Shown here piece after piece: positions 29,458 through 41,230 of a stretch of DNA of 64,000 nt (positions are counted from its first letter, which is position 1; each line of letters opens with the position of its first letter). The stretch covers positions 1 to 64,000 of the forward strand of contig JAVRFV010002366.1 in NCBI GenBank assembly GCA_032716605.1, in the 5' to 3' direction. Under the pieces are notes generated by a model, which saw only the letters and a program-made list of their open reading frames with translations, was not told where the DNA came from and did not search any database. This stretch comes from Paralithodes platypus (lineage: Eukaryota > Arthropoda > Malacostraca > Decapoda > Lithodidae). Made by a program: the position numbers and the translations under genes.

Positions 29458-30078
29458 CTAGCGGTACGGACGGTCAAGCTGCTCCATGAGCCAGTCGTAG
29501 CTATGCTCGGCTTGAACGGGTCCGTGAGGCAGACCAACCCAACGAGTTACCCTCTCATTGCTAGCACGCGCTCGCTGTGTGAACCCCTCCAGAACCTTTA
29601 CAATGTGCTCCGGAGTATAAGGCATAGGACGTGGCCGACGGGCAGGAACAGTCGTCGCAGTCTTCTTGGCAACAACTGGCTGGCTTGGACCATTGGAAAG
29701 TTTTGGTGCGACTGTCACTGCCACTGGCTTATTCACGACCACTAGCTGGGTTGGACAGTTGGACATTAGTGGTGCAACTGTCACAGGCTTCTTTATGATC
29801 ACTGGCTGGAAAGCCACAGCGGCCCCTACTTCAAGCCAAACAAATGGCTTATAAATGCTGGACCATTTTGGAGAGAGTGTCATAGGCTGGCGTGGCTGGG
29901 TACGTCCAGTGTTTGGGACTGGAGGGTCAGCACGCTTCACCATCTTACGGGGAGGACCTTCCGTGCCTGAATTTTGGAAAGTAATTTTCTTAGGGGCAGT
30001 ACCCACCTCAGGGTTGATGGTCAACACCCTCTTGATGTAGGCGTCACTGTAAGACATCTTTCTTACGTGAAGGGACAA
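29458..30078 (-). CDS. Hypothetical 206-residue protein with internal repeats
   Basis: A single open frame starting MSLHVRKMSYSDAYIKRVL and ending YDWLMEQLDRPYR. Residues about 90-150 hold two to three imperfect repeats of about 22 residues around KPVAVTVAPKLSNGPSQPVV. The N-terminal half is basic (PKKITF, PPRKMVKR) and the C-terminus (TPEHIVKVLEGFTQRARASN) looks helical. No signal peptide, membrane segment or known domain is visible. An alternative start is the Met at residue 8. It could be a lineage-specific intronless gene, a first exon, or an element ORF. No poly(A) or LTR evidence decides. Confidence 0.5.
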   Translation of the reverse strand: MSLHVRKMSYSDAYIKRVLTINPEVGTAPKKITFQNSGTEGPPRKMVKRADPPVPNTGRTQPRQPMTLSPKWSSIYKPFVWLEVGAAVAFQPVIIKKPVTVAPLMSNCPTQLVVVNKPVAVTVAPKLSNGPSQPVVAKKTATTVPARRPRPMPYTPEHIVKVLEGFTQRARASNERVTRWVGLPHGPVQAEHSYDWLMEQLDRPYR

Positions 30079-31339
30079 TTACCCGAAAAAGTCTAGGCTA
30101 GGCTAGGCCTATATTACAAATGGCAGATTATCACTGATAACCTACTGTAATTAATTAACTTCTATCTTAGGCTATGTATATCACCCTTAACTTAATTATA
30201 TTACTTATAAATAACTTTGGCCTATACCCAATTTAAGGCGCAGGAGACAACTTTATCAAGACGTTAACTCACTGAGGCTGCAACGCGAGTTTGAACAGTG
30301 TTTAATGATCTCGACTTTTCAAGGGGTCTGCTCCACCTGTTCTGCAGTGTTACCAATCAAAATATATAATTCTGCTAGATTAGCTCTAAGATATCCATAG
30401 AATTTCGCTAGCTAGTATACAAAATTGGACTATTGATTGATAAAAAGGCTAAAATATTTAGAATATGGAATAAAATGCACTATTTGTCTCAAATAATTGT
30501 TGATGTATGCTAAAATAATGCTGCTAGATTGAGGTAAAATGTTCAATAGCTAAATTGGCAACACTGCTGAGGCGGGAAGAGCCCTGTAAAATGTTGAGAC
30601 TTCGGCACTGTAAAGTTTCGTTTCCACTACTTAATGCTTGGCTTTGAAACTATTGATTGGGTTTCTATTGTATTGCGTAGTATTGCCACTCACAATTGAG
30701 TATTGTTAGGTACCTATTATAGATTATTGTGTAAATTTAGCCTAGTGTATAATAAATTTGGCGAATAATGTTACGTACCGAATGACACTATTTAGGCTAT
30801 ACAGTATATATTTGTTTTATAATTGCAATTGTAATTAGTTATAGAACTTTTACTATTCAGTAAAAGAGCAATGATAGTTAAACTAATAATTATAATATTT
30901 GTATAAACTACTGAACCAGCGTAGATGTTGATTTTCTTTAGTGTAAGAAAAAGAAGTTTTAGCGGTAACCGAGATATTTTATGAAATTTGTTTTTTTGTT
31001 ATTTAGAGAACCCATACATGAATGTTTTCGATCAGAATGACGTGCAGGATTTTAGAGAGAATCAATAGAGTAAAAGAGACATCGTATCGGGTTGTTTTCT
31101 TGGTTTTGTATATCTATATTTATATAGCCAGTCACCGATTATGCTCATTTAGCTCAAAATCTAATACCATTATTATAGATATATTTCTACCATCTGGGAA
31201 GGATCAGCCAGAGAAAAGAGCCCATTTGCTCTATGTTTTTATTTGTTTATTTATTTATTTATTATTATTTGTATTTTTATATTCTTAACGGGTCATGATT
31301 TCCACGTAATATATAGCCTATAATAGATATAATTTACCA
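30079..31339. other. AT-rich sequence without recognised genes
   Basis: Only short random frames. Around 31140-31240, CTACCATCTGGGAAGGATCAG resembles the MITE at 31340-31590, suggesting a degraded relative. Confidence 0.5.
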
Positions 31340-31590
31340 GTCTTTTAATCTATAGCCTACATATTGACAACCTTGTTATACCCTGTTCCAAATAAGTAGG
31401 CTAAAACTCTTGAACATGAACCACTATAACTCACAAACCACTAGCGTAATCAAGCTCATATGTCTACCATTTGGGAAGGATCAGCCAGGGAATAGGCGTG
31501 AAAAATCACAGGCTATTTGTTTTAGCCCTTTTTTGAGTTACAGAGGTGAGGGTTCACGATTTCTGGCATACCCTGAACAGAGTATAGGAG
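31340..31590. mobile_element. MITE, family Z (copy 1)
   Basis: ACTCACAAACCACTAGCGTA, CTACCATTTGGGAAGGATC, GCCCTTTTTTGAGTTACAG and GAGGTGAGGGTTCACG correspond in order to the better preserved inverted-repeat element at 45628-45838. Confidence 0.55.
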
Positions 31591-31978
31591 CTGAATTCTT
31601 AGGTAGATTAATTCTTGTGGAAAAGGGAATGGATGAAGTAAAAGAATTAGCAAATTACAGGAATTAATGGAGGAAGTTTGGTAGCGAGAGAGTACATAAG
31701 GTCTCAGGACCCTTTTCAATGGAAAGCCTGGAAGGTCTTTATCCCAGATGGTGATGTGAAGAGACCTTGTCCGGAAGTATAACATCTGAGGTGAAGCCAT
31801 GGATTACAGGGGCTGATGAGTGATTGGTGCTTCCGAATGCTTGCGTGCTTGCTTTTTGTGGGCGAACTGTTATGTGTTCTTCCCCTGCCACCTCTTTGTC
31901 CTTTCTCGAATATATTGCCGATCCTCACTACCCCTTATGGGAGTAAGGGCAGGCGACTGACTGACTGACTGACTTAAA
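31590..31978 (+). pseudogene. LINE 3' end with (GACT)n tail
   Basis: Contains TCACTACCCCTTATGGGAGT and GGGCAGGCGACTGACTGACT. This 3' terminus with a tetranucleotide tail is typical of CR1- or RTE-like copies. No intact coding remains. Confidence 0.55.
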
Positions 31979-32446
31979 TTTTGAAGCTGCCAGACTACAA
32001 CTGCCCATTAAATTGACGGAAAAATCGCTTGTGTGACACCGCCTTCAACGTTATAAATTATGATAACTTGGCCTTAACCCCTTCAGCATGATGACACCTA
32101 TTTAATTCCTTTTAATATGGCTAATATTAGACAGTGTTATTATATGTTATTATATTATTGATAATTATGCTTGCTGTGGCAATTTCTGAGCAATGCATTT
32201 TAGTTTGTCCCCTAGGCTAAGTGGTAAAAATAGAAAAAATACATTATCACTAAAGGTTGGCCACAAAAAACACGCATATATTGTTGTCCCCATGTCATTC
32301 TACAAAGGTATGTTATTTACCGCTCTCTCGCTCTCGCTCTCTCTCTCTCTGTTATTTATTTACTTGGGGTTGCTGCCCTCTCCAAATTTAATGGGGCTAA
32401 GCATGAGGGAGAAGGGGTCCAAAATAAGCCACTACCCCCTCCCCCC

Positions 32447-32656
32447 TTAACCCTCTCCGACATATGACGCGATTTTGAGCCTATTGGGGATACTTTAAAG
32501 CCTTTGTTGCCATCAGGGGTATTTAGAAACCTTTAGTTTAGTTACTTCAACCTCTGCAGTTGTCTTTGAGTTAGCTGTGGGCAGAAAACTCATTTTGGAG
32601 AGGTAATTATAAGAGTGAGAGAACTCTATTTCTTATTGCTAATCTGGCCACCTCTG
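32447..32656. mobile_element. TTAA MITE, family P (copy 1, right end lost)
   Basis: TTAA at 32447-32450 followed by CCCTCTCCGACATATGACGC. Homologous, inverted, to 45338-45572 through TGGGCAGAAAACTCATTTTG and GCTAATCTGGCCACCTCTG; the last part of the right terminus is missing. Confidence 0.7.
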
Positions 32657-33295
32657 TGAAATACAGAAGAAAAGAAAAAAAACCCAAGGACAAAAGAAAA
32701 CAGGACGGAGAGAACCAGGACGAAATACAGAAGAAGAAAAGAGAAACCAAGAAAGACAAAAGAAACTGGAAAAGAAAGAGCCAGGACCGAAAAGAGATAA
32801 AGAAAGGAGACAAGCCCACTGCACCAATGGCAGAGTCAAGGCCAAAGACCCAAACAACAAAGGACTACCGCCGCCTCGCAACAGTAGAAGCGGCAGGAAA
32901 GGAACCCCGACAGACCACCCCCAAGAAGGTGCTATATTCTCAACCTTTTTAGGACAACCAAAATCCTATGCAAAATAAATATAAACATGTAAACAAATAA
33001 ATAAGAATATAGATGTAAACATGTAAACAAACAAATAAGAATCAAATAAAACGCCGTGAAACAGAAAACCTCATACGAGTAAGATATCATTTCTAATGCA
33101 AATAAACATTATAGAAAAAAAGACACCATCAATATAGGAACCAAATGTACCTTATAAATTAGGAGTAAAGTACCCCAGAAATGAAAATTCCCGGGAACGA
33201 AATCTCCATCCACAACAAAATCCCCAGGAAACGAAAGGACCAAGGAAGAGCGTGTCTGATATTGCGACGCCTATTATTCCTGTATATTTTAGTTA

Positions 33296-33645
33296 TGTAT
33301 GTACTGTATGTAAGTAGGTAAGGGTCATGCCCGACAATGTTCAGATTACGTAGGTTAGGATACATGCCAAGGTTGTTGGTTATCGTGTATGTAATTGATT
33401 ATGCAAGGACCATGTCTGGGGATCTCGTCGAATTACGAGAGCCTGTCAGACCATCGCCTATGCTCATTGTTTCTTTATATTATAATTGTGTATGTATGTA
33501 GTCCCCTATGCTCATTATTTCTTTATATTATAGTTGTGTATGTATGTAGTTAGGCAAGAGTCATGTCCCACAATGTTCAGATTATGAAGGTTGGGATACA
33601 TGACAATATTGTTGTGTTGTCATGTATGTATTTGATTGTGAAAGA
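33296..33645. repeat. Diverged duplications with (GTAT)-rich joints
   Basis: AATGTTCAGATTACGTAGGT / AATGTTCAGATTATGAAGGT and two copies of ATGCTCATT.TTTCTTTATA (33460 and 33508) show local duplication of units of about 250 bp and 47 bp. Confidence 0.65.
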
Positions 33646-33825
33646 ATCTGAATACAACCATCGCAGAGAGACGCTTGATAACCATATGAACAAGATGTAT
33701 ATGCCTTTATGAACACCCCTGTACCTCCTCCAATTAAACTCACGCAACCCACATTTCTGTCCTTCCCAACTGTCAGCGACTCTCACCTCTATACCTGCTG
33801 CCGAAAATAGATCAAAGGAATCACC

Positions 33826-34320
33826 TCGGTAGCCTCACCCGAGTCCCCACGATGGTATAGCAAAAAGATACTCATCACTCAACTCGTGCCACCAGGGACC
33901 ACTACGATAAATCAATATGTTGTTTCCTAGGGTCCGGCAACGTTCAATTGCTAAAAGAACACTATAACACTTCCTAGTAAACATCACTACCTTGCCATTC
34001 CCGACCCGGGCATGTGCGGCACTAGCAGAATGAAGGCCTTCCAAACCCCCTCAGGTCATCCGTCCCTGAGTGACCCAGGTAGCCTCGGCCGAGGTCCCAT
34101 GATAGTATGACGAAAGAAACTTCAAACATCAACTAGCCCATCATACACCACTATGACAAATAGAAGTGGACTCCCTAAGGTCCAGAAGCATTCACTTGCT
34201 AAACAAATATGTAAGAAACTTCCCTAGTAAACATCCCTACCTTCACAGTTCCCGACATGCAGGGGCGACCGTGCGAGGCTAACGAGATGTAGGCCTTCCT
34301 GACCACCCGGGAAAAAATCC
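33826..34320. repeat. Tandem duplication, about 250-bp unit, diverged
   Basis: GGTAGCCTC.CCCGAGTCCC, CACTACGATAAATC, CTTCCTAGTAAACATC and GAAGGCCTTCC of the first unit recur in order from 34078. About 75% identical by eye. Non-coding. Confidence 0.7.
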
Positions 34321-34906
34321 CCCTTCCCCCCTAACCTCTACACTAAAGGAAGCCTCCCTCACTGAATACTACCTACCCCATCAAGAACGAAAATGGTAGG
34401 TACTGATACTATCCAGCTAGAAACAAGGAAATCCATAATTCCTGTTCCCCTGAATCAAACCTTTCGAGATTAAATATAATTCGGTATACTCCAAGTGGAA
34501 GGCAACGTCAAGTCTGGGAAAAAACCCACGCCTCCCCCCTGTCGACCAAACTAGCGACGCGCCCCGCCCCCTTGACCTCGAGAGCGGCCCAGTGAAGAAA
34601 TTCTTGCCAAACAGCCAGCCCATAATGTGCACATACTGTATATGTTACCGAGTGCCCCCCCCCCCCCCTTCTACCCTCTCACTGACAAATTATATATAAA
34701 CTCTAGGAGGAGGGAGTTCAGGCACGTGGAAATATCGCTTCTGTACGATCGGCACCCCGCTCTGATTAAAGACTATTTTATACCCAAACTCAAAAGTAGT
34801 TATTGACGAACGGCACCTCGGAGTCTGTATACTATCTGTGATATATATATAAACCTGTTTTAGGATCTTTATTGATCGTGGCCACCCATCGGTTAATATA
34901 GAGACC

Positions 34907-35264
34907 TTAAAGGTGGGGGCTCATGGGTTGAGAGAAACATGGAATGATAATTGCCAAGCTGTACATAATTATCTTGCAAAATGCAATGGCACTGAAATAA
35001 TTATTAACAATGGTATAAAGGATTTTGTGGATCGTCTATACCGGGCCTGTGACGTCACAAGAGTGTAAGTCCACCATCCAGTCTAGGCTAAGGATACTGG
35101 TGTGACGTCACTATGACGTCACAGGCCCGGTATAGACGATCCGCAAAATCCTTTATACCATTGTTAATAATTATTTCAGTGACATTGCATTTTACAAGAT
35201 AATTATATGCAGGTTGGCGATTATTTTTCCATGTTTACCTCAAACCATGAGCCCCCACTTTTAA
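34907..35264. mobile_element. Foldback TTAA MITE, family T (copy 1, 350 bp)
   Basis: TTAA at 34907-34910 and 35261-35264 flank 34911-35260. The two arms (about 34911-35058 and 35115-35260) are inverted repeats with only a handful of mismatches, joined by a loop of about 56 bp. The terminus is AGGTGGGGGCTCATGG. Same length as copy 2 at 59055-59404. Non-coding, so mobilised in trans. Confidence 0.92.
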
Positions 35265-37142
35265 ATAATACCTATATATATAAATACAAAGTAAGTGTAT
35301 TAAAAACTCATTGTTGGTATGGCCTCTTCCACTTGGGTTTCTAATCATTTATATAGTGCAACAGTAGCTACATACGTATAACTGATTACTTCTGGCAACC
35401 CAGAATTTAATATAGTTATTCATATTAGTTTATTCTCTAACCTAATAAAAATATTGAAAGACGAAGGCAACCCTACCTTTCAATACATTTATTATTTTAG
35501 ACATTATACTGGCATTTAACTCACAGAGATCTAGGATAGAAAGATATTTTGTGTTAGAAGGGTCTATGCGAGATACTCTCAGGAGCACTTAGCATATATA
35601 GATCCTAGGCACAAATTGTCTGTGGCAACCCACCAGGATTTGTGACTAAAAGGTTAAACTCCTCCCGAGTTCTTTGAACATCTTAAAAAGATTAGAGACT
35701 GTCAAGAAGAGTTACTTGTATCAACTCCTCTTGCGTTCGTCCGATGTTTTGTTAATCCGGCCCCTGCCTGAAACATAACATTTAAAATACTAGCTCAAGA
35801 GTACCTGAACGGAACTTCATCAACGGTTAATATTAAAGGTCAGAATAGTCAAGTATTCGTTCAAAAGCTACATGACTAGAATACTTGCGTTAGTTCGATA
35901 TGGTGACCAACTGTACTCCTCATAGTTACGGAACCATATTTAAGACCCAAAGCCCATTAACCCAACTGTAACTTCTTCACACTACCGGACACCCTGGACG
36001 GCCCACGGAGCAGCCAAGAAACCCTCAACGACAGTGCATCGAGATACCAAGAAGACAACTCAACAGTGCATTATTAATTATTGTTGTATCAGTGCGGAGA
36101 TACCGTACTTATGATCGATTGTTCACCTGTGCCCCCCCCCCCCCCTAAGTTATCTGCTACCAATGACAAGTGATCAGATTATGTTACAAGTGTTCCCTGT
36201 ACATTGCCAATGAATTCAGTATCAGTGCTAAGATACTAAGAGATAGCCTAACTGTAGCGACAGTATTTACCCTAAGCCATGTAATAAGTCTTCCCTATTT
36301 GAGACTATGGTATAGATATTACGAGATTCCGAGAGTTTGTGGGATAGGTCGTGAAATAAGTAATCTCAGTGACGAATTCATATACCGTGCATAACCAGTC
36401 GACTAAATATAATTTTGTTTCATGATTAATAATCCGTGTTTTGTGAGAATAAATACCGGAAGATATCTGCACGCCTAAAGAAATAACAGAACACAAGGTA
36501 TACGCAATTAATTTCATATGACACTTCTAAAAACTTAATAGGTACCCCACGAGTGAAATCTATAATATTCCTAATTGTACCTGTCTCAGAAGAATAATAC
36601 CTGAGTGTTGAAAGTGGTAGTGCGCGCTCCATCCAGATCCGCGATCATGCTAGAAGAATTGAAAGACCAATATTGATACTGAATCTTTTGCCCCTTCATG
36701 TTTTACTAAGTGAATTTATTCGTTTTTCTATGCTAATAAGTGCTACATATAAAAAGATGTATTACAAACCACATTCCGAAATTATATTATGTGTTCTATT
36801 GATTCCTTATATGTATTTGCATGAAATCTGATATTCCAGTCTCGAAGAACTCACCTTGATCAATCGTTAATCCTGTATAAAATCAGGGCATAACATAGTC
36901 ATAAAAACGTGAAAGGGTTAAAATCTCAAAACTAATGGGGCTAAACACGAGGGAGAAAGTGGTCCAGAAAAGCGGCCCATCTCCCCTTAAACTCAAATTC
37001 AAGCACGTACTCTATTACTTGCCCTAAATCATGTAAAATGAATATGACAGTGTTGTTAGTGTTCCTTGTTATTTTTAGTTCATGTGTAACGTCTCAGTTT
37101 GTGAGGTATTCTTTGTGTATAAATACAACGTTGTCTTGTATA
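35265..37142. other. Unique AT-rich sequence, nothing recognised
   Basis: No frame with a domain or convincing splice sites. A C-run lies near 36131. At 36932-36977, AATGGGGCTAAACACGAGGG repeats the sequence next to the MITE at 32384-32450. Confidence 0.5.
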
Positions 37143-37324
37143 GTTTGCCGCACATATTCTATTCCGTTGGGGTCGTGATTTGACAGCGCTGCACCCACCT
37201 CCCCAACCGCCCTCCCTCACTCCACCTCCTACCAATATGAGGTGGAGGGAGGGAGGGGGGTTGGGGAAGTTGGTGTAGCGCGGCCAAATCACGACCCCAA
37301 CGGAATAGAATATGTGCGGCAAAC
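37143..37324. repeat. 182-bp near-perfect palindrome
   Basis: GTTTGCCGCACATATTC ... at the left is the exact reverse complement of ... GAATATGTGCGGCAAAC at the right. The arms of about 85 bp include CGTTGGGGTCGTGATTTG and a purine/pyrimidine-rich centre around CAATATG. It may be a foldback MITE; no clear target duplication was identified. Confidence 0.9.
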
Positions 37325-38052
37325 TGTACCAATTGTATAACTCGCCTTGTATTTGATTGCTTATATATACTGAGCTCCTAGTTTCTCCCTATTAGAAGAA
37401 TTCACGATATTGTTTATGTCTAGCATAACATTTTCTTTAGCTCTTTCAGTTCATGAGGACGCATTTGTTTATTTTCTTCTGGCCATCATTCAAAAACATA
37501 TTAAAGTTAGGAAGGATTTGCGGGTAGTCTAAGAGTGAACCGAGTATATGCCTCTTTCAATCCTACACTCAAAAAAAGTATGGGTATGGAAAAGGCATAT
37601 AAAGGTTCCATAATAGTACTGTATACCTTTATTAATTAGGTATATTGACAGTAACATACCTGTCTAGTATAACGATAGAAAGGTATATCACTTTCAATGT
37701 ACCCAATGATTTTGTATACCTGTATTTACCTTTCTATTTATTACAGTGTAGAGGTCCTTCCTAAACTGTTAAAAATCTTTCAAATTTAGCCTGAAGCGAA
37801 TATAAAAAGCGTCGACATGTACTGGAAGAGTTAATTACGCTGCGCAAAATAGAAGATATGAAAAGAATAATTAAAGTTTCCGAAATAAGTTATCCTTTAG
37901 AGGTGTATAAATAATGATCTGCCCGTATAAAATAAATATGAAACATAATATAAAATAATTAAATAAAGTAAAACCCTATATTCATACATATTTTCCATTT
38001 TTCCTGCCTAACACCTTTGTTTTTTTCTAGTTAATTTTGTAGGTTTTATAGA
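37325..38052. other. No recognised gene
   Basis: AT-rich. An approximate palindrome built on AAGGTATA lies at 37605-37735. Confidence 0.45.
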
Positions 38053-39318
38053 CTATTCTAATTCATAAAGCGCTGTTACATAAGTGCATTTTCCCACAAA
38101 GAAATAAATCAAGTTTGCACCATAATCAATAAGGCACCTGTACCGATTCAACATTCTTAAGCCCATTATTAAATCAAAACCTAACTGGCATTTCTGCCTT
38201 GACACAGTTGCAGTCAGGAAAGCACCCTGAAGTGAAAATATGTTTACCGTATGAGGGCTGGTTTCCAGGCGAAGCCGCTTGCAGGCGCGCTTGCTGAAGT
38301 AGAACTGTTGGGGCGCAATCGAAGACACCATGATGTAAAGATTTTTATTGGCGTACAATGAAAAAGGAAACACCAGCATCCCTAACGTACCCTTTGACGA
38401 CAGTTTCCGGGTGCTTCTCATAGGTCTAAATATTCCCCTTGGTTTGAAATAGACCCTCGGGGAAAGAGATGAAAACGATTGAACTGCGTTGAGTATAGCT
38501 AAAGTCGGAATACCTAGAATATTCCGAATTTTGGTCCTATCCTGTCCAAAATCTTGTTTTTGCACGATAAAATCGGCATAGAATTGTAGTCCGTTACTTA
38601 AAGAAATCTCTACATTATTCACATATTTTATGGTAATATATTTCACCCCCTCTGGTGTATGGACCTTAATTTTTTCAATTGTTGCTTCCATCTGGTCAAC
38701 GCCTAACCTTTTAGCAGTTCGTGGGTCCATGACGTTCGCCGTCGTACCGGAATTTAGGCAAAACGTGACTATTTTGTCATTGATCGTTGCTTTGAGATAT
38801 TGACCCATGAGAAGCTTAGCGGAGGGGTATTGTTCTAGTTTTGGCAGTGGGTCGCAAATTTTCATCAGGCCTGGAGTCAAGCCAAAACTCAGCTCCAAAT
38901 CGTTGTCTTCACCCTCACTACCCCTTATGGATGCAATGCAACTATTTGCATTCCTAGTGTCTGCCCCGGTTGTGTTTTCCGTCTCGAACCTAGCCCTCTT
39001 TTTGACTGAAGCGGAATTATCTGTCATGGGCCTCTTCTTAGTTTGACCCTCCATATTCGCAGCTACAATTCGAGCTGTCCCCTGTACCTCAATCCTAGGA
39101 CATTTAGTAGCGGTCTGCATGTTATCCTGAGACCTCGCCCGTTTCCTAGATAATGTAGTAGTGACGCTTTCTTTATTGTTGGCTTTTGTCTCCCTGGCGG
39201 CCATCCTGGCAGCTTCTCTTGCTCGCTGCCTAGTATCTATAACCAAATCCCTTCCTTTCACTGACTTGCTTCGAGTTTGCATCTTATTTAGCACCCGAAT
39301 GGTAGGCCTGTACCACAA
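38053..39318 (-). CDS. Orphan protein with two degenerate retropepsin-like lobes
   Basis: A 421-residue frame without stops. Residues 1-125 are basic and polar with nuclear-localisation-like clusters (LSRKRARSQD, SVKKRARFE). Residues about 174-285 resemble a retropepsin: YLKATINDKIVTFCLNSGTT places Asn189 where the catalytic Asp of D-S/T-G should be, followed by NVMDPRTAKRLGV and NILGIPTLAIL. Residues about 325-406 resemble a second lobe lacking DTG (IMVSSIAPQQFYFSKRAC) but keeping the C-terminal pattern LGFDLIMGLRMLNRYRCLIDY. No RT or LTR is nearby. The start could also be the Met at residue 13. It may be a domesticated retroelement protease, an element remnant or a coincidental resemblance. 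Confidence 0.5.
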   Translation of the reverse strand: MWYRPTIRVLNKMQTRSKSVKGRDLVIDTRQRAREAARMAARETKANNKESVTTTLSRKRARSQDNMQTATKCPRIEVQGTARIVAANMEGQTKKRPMTDNSASVKKRARFETENTTGADTRNANSCIASIRGSEGEDNDLELSFGLTPGLMKICDPLPKLEQYPSAKLLMGQYLKATINDKIVTFCLNSGTTANVMDPRTAKRLGVDQMEATIEKIKVHTPEGVKYITIKYVNNVEISLSNGLQFYADFIVQKQDFGQDRTKIRNILGIPTLAILNAVQSFSSLSPRVYFKPRGIFRPMRSTRKLSSKGTLGMLVFPFSLYANKNLYIMVSSIAPQQFYFSKRACKRLRLETSPHTVNIFSLQGAFLTATVSRQKCQLGFDLIMGLRMLNRYRCLIDYGANLIYFFVGKCTYVTALYELE

Positions 39319-39364
39319 TAGAAATATGTATAGGCTACTAGCCTACTACCGTATTAAATTATAA

Positions 39365-39530
39365 AAATACGCTAGAATGCTGCCAAAGGTATTAGTAAAC
39401 TACTGTAGTTACACTGTCTGACATACACTTACCAGGTAGCTGTAGTACGCTAGAATGCTACTCAAGGTACTGGCTAACTGGTTACACTGACCAACTGTTA
39501 TGATAAACTTAACAGGTAGCCTACAGTGCA
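39365..39530. repeat. Tandem duplication of about 83 bp upstream of the orphan ORF
   Basis: TACGCTAGAATGCTGCCAAAGG ... and TACGCTAGAATGCTACTCAAGG ... begin two units, both followed by GTTACACTG and AGGTAGC. They lie 5' of the 421-residue ORF and might include its promoter. Confidence 0.65.
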
Positions 39531-40164
39531 TCTTGTAGACATCGGTAACTTCAGTACAATTTTCATGAATATATGAAATATTATATTAATAGAATGTAAA
39601 TAAATCGTGTTGATGCTTATTATCGGATACAATTTAAAATATACAACGAAAACTTAAAGATAAATAAATATTAATAACCTGGCAAGTAATGTTTATAATA
39701 GTTTATGGTAACGTATTCATTTTCTCTAGTAAAAACATCGCCCATGAATAAAGAAAACTAATATTTATCATCAACTAAAGTAAAGTAAAAAAACTATACT
39801 CTCTTTGACCATAGTCACTTTTATCTGAATGGACTTTAGCCACAGTACTCCCCTATGTGTTGGGGTTTGTACTGAAAGGTAGATGAAGAATAAATTAATA
39901 AAACCATTTTCGCTTTTTGCAAAACGATTAGCTAAACATAATTAATTAACTTTGGTCAAATATAACACTCACAATTTACATTGTTGTTCACCTATAACAT
40001 TATAGACGTGATCGCTCTCCTTATAAGTGTTTTCAGGCAGTATGATGAGCGGGTGTTTAAGGGGTAGGCACTAAGATAGATAAATCAGAATTATTTTCGA
40101 TTTACACATGCGCTAGATATCTCAATCTTTATCCTGAGTAAGTGTAGAGCACGTATAAAATACC

Positions 40165-40685
40165 TGTATAGACAGGTGGGATGCTTGCCCGCGGCGACCA
40201 AAAAGACCCTCTGCCAAGCGCTTGTTCAATGTCATTTTGACTATTCTGTGTCATCCTGGTACTCTGCATCATCTAAATCAGCACAGCACAAACTTCAGGT
40301 CACTCAAAATAAAATGGTTAGGTGCATGCTGAACCTAGGACCCAGATCACATGTTGGCCAGGAACAACTTCAGTCACTAGGTATGCTCAATGTCTCTGAC
40401 AGGGCCAAACAAATCAGGCTCACTAATGCCTTCAAAATTTTCTATGACAGAGCTCCAGAGTATCTAAAGAATGATTTTGTTAAAGCAAAAAATGAGAGGA
40501 GTGGACATAATAAAAAAAACAGGATGTTTAATTTTAAGGTCCCGAGAATCCAAGGACAGGGTAAGCAAACATTCTTCTTCACTGCCATCAAAGACTGGAA
40601 CGACCTACCCCAGTCAGTCCGTGAAAAGAGAACACTGTATTCCTTCAGACGTAATAATAATAATAATAATAATAATAGTTCTTAA
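40165..40685 (+). pseudogene. LINE reverse transcriptase C-terminus (CR1/L2-like)
   Basis: An open frame of 169 codons: VQCHFDYSVSSWYSASSKSA, LQVTQNKMVRCMLNLGPRS, then FFFTAIKDWNDLPQSVREKR. This is the conserved C-terminal extension of CR1/L2-like LINE ORF2. The 3' end runs into (AAT)n. The catalytic part is absent (5' truncation), so it is not functional. Confidence 0.82.
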
Positions 40686-40905
40686 AGCTAGCGCATGCTA
40701 AGCTAGCTAAGGATAGCTCAATAAGGCCGATTAGGCGTATTTCCATTGGGGTCCTGTACTACTACCCCATCCCTTTGCTCATGAGGGATGGTAACGACTC
40801 AGAGCTTGTGAAAAATCTTTAATGCGCCGAGCGTGGGCGCGAACCCGGGCCTTCTGGGTGGAAGTCCGAGGCGCTAGTCACTACACCAAGCGTAGCCTGA
40901 AGGAA
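40678..40905 (-). mobile_element. tRNA-derived SINE, family B (copy 2)
   Basis: On the minus strand: TGGTGTAGTGACTAGCG (A box) and CCGGGTTCGCGCCC (B box), a body matching 28766-28975, and a 3' end GAACTATTATTATTA made of TTA repeats shared with the adjacent LINE tail. Confidence 0.87.
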
Positions 40906-41094
40906 CACCTGAACCGGACAGCTGCGAGAAGGGAGCACCAAGCTTATGTCTACTACTAAATACGACATAATGATTACTGATTACGGATTACTGATATTTA
41001 CTATAGGATGTAAGGTATCTTAAAATAACCCCCTAGAAATACTTTCTCTAAAGTATCTATTTCTTTATCCTCCCCATTTCCCCAGCTAACCTAA

Positions 41095-41230
41095 TCCCAC
41101 AAGGACTCCAATGGAAATACGCCTAACGGCCTTATTGGGCTATCCTTAGTTGGAATTATGCAAGGCTGGTACATGTCATATTTGTAACATAATATGTGGT
41201 ACCAACTCTGTAAATTGCTAACTGAATAAA

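Noticed and set aside
36170..36632. Short ORFs on both strands
   Set aside because: No domain, repeat or splice evidence; lengths expected by chance.
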